Source: Nitrospinae bacterium bin107 (GTDB taxonomy: Bacteria > UBA8248). From it: DNA of 52,339 nt. Below are positions 17,453-28,925 of this stretch, piece by piece (positions within the stretch are counted from its first letter, which is position 1; every line of letters starts with the position of its first letter). Made by a program: the position numbers and the translations under genes. The DNA lies in the NCBI GenBank assembly GCA_002238965.1, contig MPNJ01000025.1, positions 1 to 52,339 of the forward strand, read 5' to 3'. The notes beneath the pieces were generated by a model. That model searched no databases and was not told where the DNA came from. It saw nothing but the letters and a program-made list of their open reading frames with translations.

Positions 17453-19393
17453 TTACGGCGTTCGTTTGGCGCCGAAGGCGCCGATGATGCTCTGGAGGTT
17501 GTCCGCCGTGTTGGCCCCGAAGGCGCCCGCCACCGAACTGGGATGATCGTCCGAATTGGCGCGGTTTCCGAAGAACTTACCCCCCCACTTGCCCGAGAGC
17601 GCGTCGCCATCGCCCGTCACGCCGCTGGTGTCGCCATCGAAGTTCCCCCCCAGGGCGCTGCCGGTGATGTCCGCAGAATCCAGGGTCAACGCAGGCAGGG
17701 ACACGCCTCCATCCGTCCTGCCCTCCGTGATCGTCCCCGAGACGGTTCCCAGCGCGGTCGCGTCCCCAAAATCGACACTCAGATTCGCTCGCGCGTCGAA
17801 ATAGTCGAATACGGGGTCCGCGTTCGTATCCGCCTTCATCATGTGCAGGCCGGTCGCTGGCCCCCTGTAGCTTGCCGCGCCCGTCAGCCCGGCGAGGTTG
17901 TCGTTATCAAAAGGATCGTTCCCGCCGGCCGCAACGCCCAGGGCGTAGGAGCCGGTGAAACTCTCGTCTTCGGGGTCCTTGTAGATGTACAGCCACGAAC
18001 CCAGCGAGAGATAGTCCGCATCCGAATTGCCCTGGCTGTCGGAGTAGGCGTCCCAGTTGAAAATGCCGTTCGTCGCATCCTTATGGGTCTCGACTCCCTT
18101 CCAGCCCGACGCCAGATCGTCCACCCTTCTCGACGATACGTCCTGATCCGTCGTACTCAAGGTCGAGACGGTGGATCCGGTTTTGCGCTTGAAGGTGAAC
18201 TGCAGGACTCCGTCCGCGTCACGCTCGGCGAGGAAGTACGACGGGTCCGAGGCGCGACCGCCGGAGAGAGAGGATGATTGCGTCGTGCTGCTCATCTCCT
18301 CCGAGGCGGGCGTATACCCCAGAGGCCGCGCGCCCCCGGCCCTCAGGATGCGCACCGTGGCGCCCCTCGCCAGGGTCGGATTCTCATTGACTTCCTTCAG
18401 CAAGGATCCGTAGCGAACCGGGGAAGGTGTACGTTTTGCCCCGAAGGCACCGATGATGCTCTGGAGGCCGTCCGCCGCGTTAGCTCCGAAGGTGCCCGCC
18501 ACTGAGCCGGGATGACCCGTCGAACTGGCACGGTTTCCGAAGAACTTCCCGCCCCACTTGCCCGAGAGAGTGACGCCGTCAACCGTCTCCCCGCTGGTAT
18601 CGCCATCGAAGTTCCCCCCAAGGACCGCACCGGTAATGTCGGCGGAACCCAGGGTCAACGCGGGCAGGGACACCCCTCCATCCGTACTGCCCCCCGTAAT
18701 CGACCCCGAGAGGGTTCCCAGTGCAGTCGCATCCCCAAAATCGACCGCCAGATCCGCTCGCGCGTCGAAGTAATCGAATGCGGGATCCGCGTCTGCATCC
18801 GTCTTCATCATGTACAGACCGGTCGCGGGCCCGCTGTAGGTCGCCGCGCCCGTAAGTCCGGCGAGATTCTCGTTCTCGAAGGGATCGTTGCCACCTGCGG
18901 CGACGCCCAGATCGTACGATCCGGTGAAGCTGCCGTCTTCGGGGTCCTTGTAGATGAACAGCCACGTACCCAGCGAGAGATAGTCCGCGTCCGCATTGCC
19001 CTGGCTGTCGGCGTAGGCGTCCCAGTTGAAAATGCCGTTCGTCGCATCCTTGTGGGTCTCGACACCACTCCAGCCCGACGCCAGATCGTCCACCCTTCTC
19101 GACGATACGTCCGGATCCGTCGTGCTCAGGGTCGAGACTGTGGAACCGGTTTTGCGTTTGAAGGTGAACTGCACGTCCCCGTTCGCGTCACGCTCGGCGA
19201 GGAAGTACGAGGGGTCCGAGACGCGAGCGCCGGAGAGAGAGGATGATTGCGTCGTGCTACTCATCTTCGGGACTGGATCGGCGGAGAGGTAAGACGTGAT
19301 GAAAATGTAGGACGATTGCGTCGTGCTGCTCGTCTTCGAGGCGCGACCGCCGGAGAGGTAAGACGATTGCGTCGTGCTGCTCGTCTCCTCCGA
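17453..19393. repeat. Tandem duplication with a constant 969-bp offset
   Basis: Matching landmarks in the two domains are exactly 969 bp apart: GATGATGCTCTGGAG at 17483 and 18452, and CCAGCCCGAC at 18101 and 19070. The unit is 323 codons, so the frame is kept. High identity, including many third positions, points to a recent duplication or ongoing gene conversion. The upstream copy has an extra linker with reiterated SSTTQSS. Confidence 0.9.
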
Positions 19394-20422
19394 CGTGGTC
19401 GTGGGCGTTGACCCCAGAGGCCGCGCGCCCCCCGCCCTCTTGATGTTCCCCGCAACGCCCTTCGCCAGCGCCGGGTTTGCCTTGACTTCCTTCAACAAGA
19501 ACCCTTTGCGAACCGATGATACCAAATTGCTGATTCTGCCATCATCATCGTCATCATCGTCATCATTGTCGTTATCGTCGTCATCGCCGTCATTATCATC
19601 ATCGTCATCGTCACTGTCTGGCGTGCTGGTGGACGAAGTGGACGAACTGCTTCCATCATCGTCGTCATCATCGCTGTCGTTGTCATCGTTGTCGTCGTCA
19701 TCATCGTCACTATCTTGCGTGCTGGTGGGCGAAGTAGACGAACTGCTTCCATCATCGTCGTCGTCATCGCTGTCGTTGTCATCATTGTCGTCGTCGCCGT
19801 CATCGTCGCCGTCTTGCGTGCTGGTGGACGAAGTAGACGAACTGCTTCCATCATCGTCGTCGTCATCGCTGTCGTTGTCATCATTGTCGTCGTCATCATC
19901 GTCACTATCTTGCGTGCTGGTGGACGAAGTAGACGAACTGCTTCCATCATCGTCGTCATCATCGCTGTCGTTGTCGTCGTCGTCATCGTCACTGTCTTGC
20001 GTGCTGGTGGACGTGGTGCTTTGCTGACTGATGGGCGTGGTGCTTTCCTTGTTGGTAGTTGTGACTATAGACCTGTTTTCATCGTCGTCATCGTCATCGC
20101 TGTCGTTGTCACTGTTGTCGTCATCATCGCTGTCGTTGTCACCGTCGTCATCGTCACCATCATCGTCGTCATCGTCATCCGACATGGCCTGAACTCCAAA
20201 AGCAACGATGATACTTTGGAGACTATCCTTTGTACTGGTCTCTCTTTTGGCGCTGAAGATACCTGTTATCGGACCCGGATGGTCGGTGGAATGGATGCTG
20301 CTGGAAAACTCGTCTCCCCATTTACCAGCGAACGCGACGTCTTTGTCCATTACGCCGAAAGCCAAGACGAAGAAAAATAATATGGCCAAAAGTGAAATTT
20401 CAGAGAGAATTGTTCTTGCCAT
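17453..20422 (-). CDS. Asp/Ser-repeat surface protein with two tandem TbpB-like domains
   Basis: A 989-residue secreted protein. The ATG at 20422 follows GGAG at 8 bp and starts a signal peptide ending near AFA (30-32). Residues 32-78 are a degenerate copy of the barrel-closing motif (GKWG, HPG, LQSII, AFG). Residues 81-294 are almost pure Asp/Asn/Ser/Thr in five imperfect units. Two TbpB-like domains follow, ending at 666 and 989 in GAFGAKRTP, each with the strands ATYSGPATGL or equivalent, a DARADLAVDFGD-like strand and GKWGGKFFGNR. The domains are nearly identical at DNA level. Unlike the 10.9 kb homologue it has no lipobox. Likely surface display and calcium binding; ligand unknown. Confidence 0.72.
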   Translation of the reverse strand: MARTILSEISLLAILFFFVLAFGVMDKDVAFAGKWGDEFSSSIHSTDHPGPITGIFSAKRETSTKDSLQSIIVAFGVQAMSDDDDDDDGDDDDGDNDSDDDDNSDNDSDDDDDDENRSIVTTTNKESTTPISQQSTTSTSTQDSDDDDDDNDSDDDDDDGSSSSTSSTSTQDSDDDDDDNDDNDSDDDDDDGSSSSTSSTSTQDGDDDGDDDNDDNDSDDDDDDGSSSSTSPTSTQDSDDDDDDNDDNDSDDDDDDGSSSSTSSTSTPDSDDDDDDNDGDDDDNDNDDDDDDDDGRISNLVSSVRKGFLLKEVKANPALAKGVAGNIKRAGGARPLGSTPTTTSEETSSTTQSSYLSGGRASKTSSTTQSSYIFITSYLSADPVPKMSSTTQSSSLSGARVSDPSYFLAERDANGDVQFTFKRKTGSTVSTLSTTDPDVSSRRVDDLASGWSGVETHKDATNGIFNWDAYADSQGNADADYLSLGTWLFIYKDPEDGSFTGSYDLGVAAGGNDPFENENLAGLTGAATYSGPATGLYMMKTDADADPAFDYFDARADLAVDFGDATALGTLSGSITGGSTDGGVSLPALTLGSADITGAVLGGNFDGDTSGETVDGVTLSGKWGGKFFGNRASSTGHPGSVAGTFGANAADGLQSIIGAFGAKRTPSPVRYGSLLKEVNENPTLARGATVRILRAGGARPLGYTPASEEMSSTTQSSSLSGGRASDPSYFLAERDADGVLQFTFKRKTGSTVSTLSTTDQDVSSRRVDDLASGWKGVETHKDATNGIFNWDAYSDSQGNSDADYLSLGSWLYIYKDPEDESFTGSYALGVAAGGNDPFDNDNLAGLTGAASYRGPATGLHMMKADTNADPVFDYFDARANLSVDFGDATALGTVSGTITEGRTDGGVSLPALTLDSADITGSALGGNFDGDTSGVTGDGDALSGKWGGKFFGNRANSDDHPSSVAGAFGANTADNLQSIIGAFGAKRTP
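19541..20182. repeat. Asp-rich coding repeat region
   Basis: About 640 bp of GAC/GAT-rich repeats, on the plus strand seen as ATCGTC and CATCATC strings, encode five units of the form TSTQDS-D6-N-D-S-D6-G-SSSS. Units differ by insertion of 3-12 bp in the acidic core, always in frame. The region is prone to slippage and hence to length variation. Confidence 0.88.
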
Positions 20423-21176
20423 TGGTTTTGCTCCGCGCATCGTGATCAACCAGGACCGGATGAATCAACCGGGATTCTGATGAAGCCGCTCCGAAAACCG
20501 CGCCGACATTCATCTCGGTCGTCTGCCTGGGCGCCGTCGCCCAAAGAGAGCGGAACGGGCACGGCTCTATCCGGCAGGCACAGCGTGGATGCGATTTGAA
20601 CGCGAATCATCGTGGTCATTCCCCTATTTGGATTTTGCTATCTTCATCCTAGGGGCCGACCTGCGATGCAGGCCATATGTTGTTGGTTATAAATTCCTTG
20701 TATTTATACCAACGCTATATACGGTTTCGGTCCGATTTACGGAGAATCCGGGTTCGGGCCGGACGAGTGGGCTGAATCGGAAAAGGCGGCGCTTTCCAAG
20801 GAAGCCGGGTGTTCATGCATGAACCGGAGCGATTCGCGCCCTATTCGAGCGGGGGAATTTCCGAAAAATTCGATAAATTCAAATAAAATTAGATAAATTC
20901 ACGAGGTATTTCGATAAATTAATTACTCCCTGCGGTGGCGCAACTCCCCCGCCGCCGGAAACAATCGTGAGGATACAAGGCTCAGGCGGCTGTCGCGCTA
21001 CGGCAAATGCGGGCATCTGCGGGGAAATGCAACAGGCGTATTATGGGGGAATATGCGTGAGAATCGCACCCATTAGGGGTTATGGCAGGGATTTCACCTC
21101 ACAAGCCGGGATATAGACTGTCGATTTTCCGATTTTCCAGGGATTCAGATGGTTTTGATGGGGCAGGAGTGGAAAA
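20423..21176. other. AT-rich gene-free stretch at the composition boundary
   Basis: Between the surface-protein gene and the 3' end of tkt I find no credible gene. There is a TGGGCG/CGCCCA hairpin near 20528-20543 in the leader of the surface-protein gene, three GATAAATT motifs at about 20870-20920, and AT-rich tracts. This is where composition changes from GC-rich to AT-richer DNA. Confidence 0.5.
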
Positions 21177-23219
21177 TTACGCGCCGAGAATACGCTTCGT
21201 CTGCGCGGCGACGTTCTCCGGCGTGAGGCCGAAATGGGCGTAAATCTCCTTGTACGGCGCGCTCGCCCCAAAACGATCGATTCCAATCACGGCGCCACTA
21301 TCTCCTACCCACTCGCGCCAGCCCATGGAGGCGCCCGCCTCAATCGCCACTTTGGCATTGACTCCTGCCGGAAGAATGGAGTCCTGATAGGAAGAAGATT
21401 GTTCTCGAAAAAGTTCCCAACTCGGCATACTCACAACCCGGGCATCGATTCCATCTAGCGCCAACGCGCTTTGCGCCTCCATCGCGAGAATCACCTCCGA
21501 GCCAGTCGCAATCAATACGGCTTGGGGGGAATTCCCGCTCTCGGGTGAGATGACATAGGCTCCCCGCGCCAGCGCCTCCGCTCCGTTTTTCTCCGACCGC
21601 TCCAGAACAGGCAAGCCCTGGCGAGTCAACACGAGCATGGTCGGCCCTTCGAGACGCTCGATCGCCACTCGCCAAGCGACAGCGGTTTCGTTCGCGTCGC
21701 ATGGACGAATAATGGTGAGGCCCGGCATGGCGCGAAGCGATGCGAGGTGCTCAACCGGCTGGTGAGTGGGGCCATCCTCGCCCAGGCCAATAGAGTCGTG
21801 CGTCATCACATAAATGACGGGCAATTCCATGAGCGCCGCCAGGCGTATCGCCGGGCGGGCATAATCGGTGAATGTGAAAAAAGTGGCCGCATACGGACGA
21901 ACACCTCCATGCAGGACCATCCCCGAACTCGCGGCCCCCATGACGTGTTCCCTGATCCCCCAGTTGATGTTGCGACTGACGTAGTCTCCCCGGGCGAAAT
22001 TTCCCGATTTTTTGATGAGCGAGTTGTTCGAAGCCGCCAAGTCCGCGCTTCCGCCAATCAGCCAGGGGATTGCGGAGGCGATTTCATTCAATACTTTGCC
22101 AGATGCCGCCCGCGTAGCAAGCGCCCCATCGTCTGCCTGGAACCGGGGAATACCCTTCTCCCAACCGGCTGGCGGCTCACCTCCAAGTGCTGCCTGAAAC
22201 TTCGCGGCCAGTTCCGGATTCTCCGATTCATATTTCGCAAAACGGCGATTCCAATCCTCTTCGAGCGCCGCGCCGCGGGAAACCGCCTCTCCCATGTGGG
22301 TGGATACCTCATCCGGCACCAAAAACGTTTCACTCTCAGGCCAGCCATAGTTCCTTTTCGTAGCCTCGACTTCTTCATGCCCCAAGGGAGCGCCATGCGC
22401 GCGCGCGGTATCCTGATATTGAGGCGAGCCATACCCAATGTGCGAGCGAACGACGATCAAAGACGGACGCTCAGCCTCCGCCTTCGCCAGATTGAGCGCA
22501 CTGGATATTTTGGTTAAATCCTCCGCCTTATCACCCAGATTTTGTACATGCCAGTTGTACCCCTCGAAGCGCTTCACTACGTCATCGGAATAACTTAACG
22601 ACGTTTCACCATCGATGGTGATGCGGTTATCGTCATACACGCAAATCAACTTACCGAGACCCAGATGTCCAGCGAGGGATGCTGCTTCATGGGAGGCGCC
22701 TTCCATGATATCGCCGTCGCTCATGAACACGTACGTACGGTGGTCCACTACCGAGTGGCCTGGTTGATTGAAAACGCTCGCCAAATGCGCCTCCGCCATC
22801 GCCATGCCCAGTGCATTCATGAACCCCTGTCCCAATGGGCCTGTCGTAGTCTCGACACCCGGCGTAAGCCCGTATTCGGGATGCCCTGGCGTCTTGCTCC
22901 CCCACTGACGAAAACGGACAATCTCATGGAGAGGAAGCTCATAGCCGCTCAGATGGAGAACCGCGTATAGAAGCATGGAGGCATGACCACAAGAAAGCAC
23001 GAAGCGGTCCCGATCAAACCAGTCTGGATTTCGGGGATTATAGCGCAGGTGGTTCATCCACAACTCATACGCCAGCGGCGCCAGAGCCATTGGCGTACCC
23101 GGATGGCCACTGTTCGCCTCTTGCACCGCATCCATCGAAAGTGTGCGTATAGTGTGAATCGATTGTTCGGAGATGCTCATGCCGGAGAACAGTTCTTTTT
23201 CTTTAGAAAACTTCGTCAT
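21177..23219 (-). CDS. tkt: Transketolase
   Basis: TPP-dependent enzyme of the pentose phosphate and Calvin pathways. The 680-residue protein contains the substrate/TPP residues in [12 protein letters not shown] (37-48), the GPLGQG motif, the TPP-Mg motif beginning [18 protein letters not shown], and the pyrimidine domain around [19 protein letters not shown]. The length is typical. The first ATG is used; an internal ATG 13 codons in ([10 protein letters not shown]) is an alternative since neither has a strong SD. It lies 111 bp downstream of the TPR gene, on the same strand. It fits with rpiB and eno in central carbon metabolism nearby. Confidence 0.96.
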   Translation of the reverse strand: MTKFSKEKELFSGMSISEQSIHTIRTLSMDAVQEANSGHPGTPMALAPLAYELWMNHLRYNPRNPDWFDRDRFVLSCGHASMLLYAVLHLSGYELPLHEIVRFRQWGSKTPGHPEYGLTPGVETTTGPLGQGFMNALGMAMAEAHLASVFNQPGHSVVDHRTYVFMSDGDIMEGASHEAASLAGHLGLGKLICVYDDNRITIDGETSLSYSDDVVKRFEGYNWHVQNLGDKAEDLTKISSALNLAKAEAERPSLIVVRSHIGYGSPQYQDTARAHGAPLGHEEVEATKRNYGWPESETFLVPDEVSTHMGEAVSRGAALEEDWNRRFAKYESENPELAAKFQAALGGEPPAGWEKGIPRFQADDGALATRAASGKVLNEIASAIPWLIGGSADLAASNNSLIKKSGNFARGDYVSRNINWGIREHVMGAASSGMVLHGGVRPYAATFFTFTDYARPAIRLAALMELPVIYVMTHDSIGLGEDGPTHQPVEHLASLRAMPGLTIIRPCDANETAVAWRVAIERLEGPTMLVLTRQGLPVLERSEKNGAEALARGAYVISPESGNSPQAVLIATGSEVILAMEAQSALALDGIDARVVSMPSWELFREQSSSYQDSILPAGVNAKVAIEAGASMGWREWVGDSGAVIGIDRFGASAPYKEIYAHFGLTPENVAAQTKRILGA

Positions 23220-23330
23220 ACCAATTACGCTCGCTTCCTTGTGAAGAAATTAATAGACCCGGGTCATGTATATCATCCAGCCATCTCATCCCGATATGTC
23301 AAGTTATTCATTCAATATGCGCAGACTGGG

Positions 23331-24515
23331 TTATACATTTGCTCTGCGCCGATGCAGCGTTTCGAGCCAGCATTCCAAGGTTTCCACAACTTTTTTGTCA
23401 GCGAGAGAGAGAATCGGTGTCGACCGGTCTTTATCTTCTTCCACCTTATTACGCAACAGCGACGCAGTTGATTCTTCCACTTTTTGCTCAAGCGTCGATT
23501 TTTTTTCCAAAATCCATGGGGTGTTTTCTCCCAGGAATTGCGCCTTTCGACACAAATCCAGTGCCTGGGAGTCGTTTTCCTCTTGGATATAAAGTTCTAT
23601 CATTTTTTGCAAAATTGGGTCGACAGCTTCTTCGCTAACAACATCATCTTCTGGACTGACGCTGTACTCCGGTCCCTCCACATCGACTTCCGATGCTATA
23701 CCCGTCGGGCTTAAGTCCTCGCTTGAATCTTGAGATTCGGCTGACGATGTCTCGGCACCAACTTCATCTTGTTCGATTTCATCAGGCGTAACAGCACCCG
23801 ACTTTGCCTCATCGGGTAATTCTGCTTCGCTTTTAACTTCACCTGCTATCAAATCGAGATTTTCTTCCGTACCGGGGTATCCCGTGGGTGTATCAACATC
23901 CTCGTGCTGCGATAGTTCCTTACGAATAGCAGCTAATCTCTCATTCCATTCGATATTAGCAGGATCTGACTCTAAAAGACGTTCGTAGACATCCCGGGCA
24001 TTATCCAGATGCCCCTGAGCCTGATAAAGTTCAGCAAGAGCCGGCGTGACCACTTCACCCAATTCATCCTCAGGATCAACAACTGAAGCTTTATCAACAT
24101 TGCTATCGGCCACCACATCTTGGGAAACTGCTTTATCGGCCTCGAACATATTGGCTGCTTTAAGCGCGATTTGCTCGGCCTCCCCATCGCCCTCTTTCTG
24201 ATAACATTCAGCCAAAAGACGCTGACCCGAAATATTCCATGGTGCTATTTCCAGCGCTTTTGCGATAAAGCGGGCTGCCTGTTCGTGGTCATCTTTCGAG
24301 ATGAGTATTTCTCCAAGCAGAACACCCGCGGATGCGTAGTTAGGATAAGTAGAAAGTCCACTTTTCAGGAGATTTTCGGCTTGGTCTGCTTCGCCTTTCT
24401 CCCACAATAGAGACGCCAAAGGGAAAAAAGCAGCTGAGGAGGGATATTGTTGCAAGCGTCCTTCCAAAGCTTTAATTCGGGCTCCTGGATTACTCAAGCG
24501 ACGTATAATCGACAT
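23331..24515 (-). CDS. TPR-repeat protein with acidic linker
   Basis: A 394-residue protein without a signal peptide. TPR-like helices occupy about 18-140 (for example ASLLWEKGEADQAENLLKSG and ILISKDDHEQAARFIAKALE) and 168-212 (ALAELYQAQGHLDNARDVYE). A strongly acidic, low-complexity linker (about 213-305) leads to a last helical region with another TPR (about 310-370). No catalytic domain is visible. It is upstream of tkt on the same strand. Probably a scaffold; the partner cannot be inferred. Confidence 0.8.
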   Translation of the reverse strand: MSIIRRLSNPGARIKALEGRLQQYPSSAAFFPLASLLWEKGEADQAENLLKSGLSTYPNYASAGVLLGEILISKDDHEQAARFIAKALEIAPWNISGQRLLAECYQKEGDGEAEQIALKAANMFEADKAVSQDVVADSNVDKASVVDPEDELGEVVTPALAELYQAQGHLDNARDVYERLLESDPANIEWNERLAAIRKELSQHEDVDTPTGYPGTEENLDLIAGEVKSEAELPDEAKSGAVTPDEIEQDEVGAETSSAESQDSSEDLSPTGIASEVDVEGPEYSVSPEDDVVSEEAVDPILQKMIELYIQEENDSQALDLCRKAQFLGENTPWILEKKSTLEQKVEESTASLLRNKVEEDKDRSTPILSLADKKVVETLECWLETLHRRRANV

Positions 24516-24656
24516 CTAAATCTCGGTGGGGTAATAGGGCGCATACTCTTGTATAAATTAATGCTAGCAAAGGGTGACTCGCTCTGACAAGAGCCAAAAT
24601 CTCCTGCTTTCGCCCAAGTTATCTTCCAAGTATGAGTTATGGGCTCAGATCTCTCA

Positions 24657-25085
24657 TCATGAATCGACTACGACCAAGGCATTCACCTCGATGAGACAAC
24701 GCGGATCTGTAGCCAGTTGAACCACCTGAACAGTCGTGGTGGTTGGTTTGTTTTCCCCGAAATATTCCGCCCAAACCTTATTCAGAGAATCTTGGTCTGC
24801 CAAGTCAGTTACGAATCGGTTGGCGGAAACGACATCGCTAAAATCGGCGTCCACTGCTTCTAGACTTTTTTTCAAGTTCTCTAGAGCCGCCCGAGCCTGC
24901 CTCTCCATATCTCGAGGCATGGCGTCAAATTCTTCCGGTCGATGCGGATGATGATGATAGACGGGCGCTGCGGTTACTCCGGCCAGAAATACGAGGCTAC
25001 CCCCAGTTACTTTGATAACCGGCGCATAAGGCATCCACAGATCAGGTGCATCCGGCCAATGGAGATGCTCTATTTTTTTGTTCAT
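24657..25085 (-). CDS. RidA family (YjgF/YER057c/UK114) protein
   Basis: RidA proteins hydrolyse reactive enamine/imine intermediates or related compounds. The 142-residue protein has the expected trimeric-fold pattern: VFLAGVTAAP near the start, a central helix with QARAALENLKKSLEAV, and the active-site Arg and Glu in DPRCLIEVNAL. The ATG at 25085 is preferred to the one 15 bp upstream because AAAGGAAAG lies between them. It is likely a divergent RidA subfamily; the insert of His residues after the first strand is unusual. Confidence 0.83.
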   Translation of the reverse strand: MNKKIEHLHWPDAPDLWMPYAPVIKVTGGSLVFLAGVTAAPVYHHHPHRPEEFDAMPRDMERQARAALENLKKSLEAVDADFSDVVSANRFVTDLADQDSLNKVWAEYFGENKPTTTTVQVVQLATDPRCLIEVNALVVVDS

Positions 25086-25100
25086 TTTCTTTCCTTTCAT

Positions 25101-25398
25101 ATGTCAAACAACCCTGATTCAAAATATTCATCGAACCCTGATATCACTATTGCACTTCCAAGCAATTCATATGGGTAATAAGATAAAGTATCTTTTTCAA
25201 TATTTTATGGATTCAGTTTTACGTTAAATCACCAGCAATCAGAACAACCCCCGAACAATCCCCTTCGAATTCCAACCGCGAGACGCTCCTATCCATGCTA
25301 TAATTAAACTCCATGTACCTTCGAAAGTATTTACCATCATCACAATCTATTCGATAATCATCACCCGTAGTTTTTTCTTCATCGTATAAGGATAATCC
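25101..25398. other. AT-rich divergent intergenic region
   Basis: About 300 bp separate the divergent RidA-family and SDR genes. Apart from the extended -10 promoter at 25296-25304, I recognise nothing else in it. Confidence 0.5.
25296..25304 (+). promoter_or_regulatory. Extended -10 promoter for the SDR-VCBS pair
   Basis: TG-C-TATAAT is a perfect extended -10 element about 95 bp upstream of the SDR start. No good -35 is present at 17 bp, as is common for extended -10 promoters. Confidence 0.55.
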
Positions 25399-26163
25399 AT
25401 GTCTACGAAACTATTGGCGGATAAGCGTGTCATTATCACAGGATCATCAACTGGCATTGGAGCCGCTATCGCCCATAAATACGCCGAAGAAGGTGCGCAT
25501 ATATGGGGAGCAGGAGGCAACGACCTGCAAGGACTGCAAAACACCATTGATGCGTGTAAAAACTATGGCGTAAAAGCCGGTGGAAAATGTTATGATTTAT
25601 CTATAGCGCAGCGTACGTCTCAACTGATTCATGATGGCGTCGACTTTCTGGGCGGTCTTGATATTTTGGTCATTTGCGCGGGAACACGTGCCTTCAAACC
25701 CATTGTCGAAATAACGGATGATGAAGTCGACCTCTTATTCGAAGTCAATGCAAAAGCCGCCTATATTGCATCCCGCGAAGCGGCCAAGGTGATGATTCCT
25801 CAAAGAAGCGGCTGTATCCTGATGATTGGCTCATCGGCAGGCCATCGGGGCCGAGCCGATACGAGCCTCTATTCAGTGACCAAATCTGTGCTTCACCACC
25901 TTACGAAATGCTTGGCCCTGGAATTAGGGCCTCTGGGAATTCGCGTGAACTGCCTTGCGCCAGGCCTAGTTGCAAGCCCGCGCGTTAAAGCGAGGCTCGA
26001 TGCAAAACCTGAATATCTTAAGTCCAGGCTGGAGGGCATACCACTTCATCAACTCGGAACGGTCGAAAATATGGCGGTCACCGCTCTGTTTCTGGTCTCT
26101 CCTGGAAATGAATTCATGAATGGCTCGATTGTGCTTTCTGATGGGGGCGTAACAGCAGGGTAG
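25399..26163 (+). CDS. SDR family oxidoreductase
   Basis: Classical SDR of 254 residues with TGSSTGIG at the nucleotide-binding turn (about 14-21), CAGT in place of the usual NAG, SSAG around the catalytic Ser and YSVTK carrying the catalytic Tyr and Lys. The LGPLGIRVNCLAPGLV segment is family-typical. The N-terminal GAGGNDLQGL after the second strand differs from the common ARR-type cofactor loop, so NADH versus NADPH preference is unclear. AAGGA precedes the ATG. It is followed after 5 bp by the VCBS protein. Confidence 0.88.
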   Translation: MSTKLLADKRVIITGSSTGIGAAIAHKYAEEGAHIWGAGGNDLQGLQNTIDACKNYGVKAGGKCYDLSIAQRTSQLIHDGVDFLGGLDILVICAGTRAFKPIVEITDDEVDLLFEVNAKAAYIASREAAKVMIPQRSGCILMIGSSAGHRGRADTSLYSVTKSVLHHLTKCLALELGPLGIRVNCLAPGLVASPRVKARLDAKPEYLKSRLEGIPLHQLGTVENMAVTALFLVSPGNEFMNGSIVLSDGGVTAG

Positions 26164-26168
26164 AAACC

Positions 26169-27524
26169 ATGCACAATGTGATTTTGAGAAATTCGATAAA
26201 GAAGTTTACGTTTCTGGTTGCTCTAGTTTGCACCTTCACCTTCTACCCATATCAAAACTACATACATGGCGAAACAACCCTAGACACACACCAGACACTC
26301 ACCGCAATGGTATCGAGCAGAACGAAGTGGTTATTGACAGCACCAGCCAAAAAAGGTTCCTCAAAAGCAAATCCTCTCCTCCTGGCTTTTACAATGGATG
26401 GCGATTTTCATCCCATCACCTTTAAAAAATCAGGCGGCCAATTTCGGGCGCATGTACAAGACCACCCCACACCCTCCGACCTGGCTGCAAATGTCCCACC
26501 CACGCAATTGCCCGACGGGAGCTTTGTCGGCGCAGGTAAAAGTGGAATGTTCATCAATGTCGACACTATAGAACGGCGTTGGTTGTTCGTCTGGCCTAGC
26601 ATTCGCCCTTCAATTCTATCGAAACCGGTTGTTTTGGACAGTGATGATGTAGCAATGGTCGGAGTAGATGGCTCCTTACTTTTATTCAAGAAAAAAGAGG
26701 GCAGATGGCTCCAAACTCAACTCATTGAAGCGAAAATTGCAAGAGTATTACCAGATGCTATTCTAACAACAGCTGATCTGGATGGAGATGGAAGAAAAGA
26801 ACTCATCGTACCTGCTGTACCATCCAGACGTTTCAAGCACGCCATCCTCGGCGATGACATCGAACCTACGGAAATTCACGCATATCGATTCAACAATAAA
26901 TCTCTAAAATTCATGGCCAAATACAGCGCCGCCAAGAATGGTGTTTTCGAAACAATTGGCACCCTTGCCTCTGACTTGGACAAAGATGGGAAACAGGAAA
27001 TTCTAGTCACTCAGAGTGATTCCGACAGTGGGGCAGCTCATCTCGTTTTGGGAATGAAGGAGGGGAAATTCACGCTGAAAGCACGAAGCAGCGCAATCGG
27101 GACCGGAAATCGCTGGTCGCATCTTTTGGGCGTATTTTACATAGATGGCAACGCTCCGAAAATTCTGGCCGTTGAAACACCCCACCTGTCAGGTTTTTTG
27201 CTGGCGTTGCGGCTTAGCGGCAAGCGACTCCGCGAGCGAGCCCGAATCGCTGGTGTCACTACACATTCGGTTGGTTCTCGAAACCTTTGGGAATTCACAT
27301 TACTGAGGAGAAGAGGCGTTGTGGAAGTCGTAATGCAAGAAGCCAGTCGGCAGCATTTGAGCGGGCTCGCACTATTCGGAAATCGCTGGTCTTTTAGATG
27401 GTCGCGGCCTATTCCCTCGCCCGTTCGCTCCAACATACTCGCTGCAGATTTCAACCAAGATACGAAAGACGACATCGCTTTCGTCGATCAATCCGGCCTG
27501 GTGCATATCTATCTGTCGAGGTAA
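26169..27524 (+). CDS. Secreted VCBS/FG-GAP repeat protein
   Basis: The 451-residue protein has a Lys-rich N-terminus and hydrophobic segment (about 13-28) consistent with a signal peptide. It carries at least three FG-GAP-type calcium motifs: DLDGDGRKELIV, DLDKDGKQEILV and DFNQDTKDDIAF, indicating a beta-propeller of the integrin-alpha/VCBS kind. No enzymatic residues are seen. It is translated 5 bp after the SDR gene, probably cotranscribed. Function unknown; a periplasmic or surface propeller is the best description. Confidence 0.78.
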   Translation: MHNVILRNSIKKFTFLVALVCTFTFYPYQNYIHGETTLDTHQTLTAMVSSRTKWLLTAPAKKGSSKANPLLLAFTMDGDFHPITFKKSGGQFRAHVQDHPTPSDLAANVPPTQLPDGSFVGAGKSGMFINVDTIERRWLFVWPSIRPSILSKPVVLDSDDVAMVGVDGSLLLFKKKEGRWLQTQLIEAKIARVLPDAILTTADLDGDGRKELIVPAVPSRRFKHAILGDDIEPTEIHAYRFNNKSLKFMAKYSAAKNGVFETIGTLASDLDKDGKQEILVTQSDSDSGAAHLVLGMKEGKFTLKARSSAIGTGNRWSHLLGVFYIDGNAPKILAVETPHLSGFLLALRLSGKRLRERARIAGVTTHSVGSRNLWEFTLLRRRGVVEVVMQEASRQHLSGLALFGNRWSFRWSRPIPSPVRSNILAADFNQDTKDDIAFVDQSGLVHIYLSR

Positions 27525-27614
27525 AATCTTATCGATTCAATCTGGAATTCGATTCGAACTACATCATGCACTTTAATCCCTAAAGCTTAATAATACAGAA
27601 TGTTGCAAGGCACT

Positions 27615-28925
<1,311 letters not shown>

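Noticed and set aside
19541-20182. CRISPR array or plus-strand Ser/Val-rich membrane protein
   Set aside because: The repeats have no unique spacers; the plus-strand frames are complements of Asp codons, while the minus-strand protein has a signal peptide and downstream domains.
20450-20700. Riboswitch in the leader of the Asp-rich surface protein
   Set aside because: A short hairpin is present, but no known riboswitch consensus could be matched.
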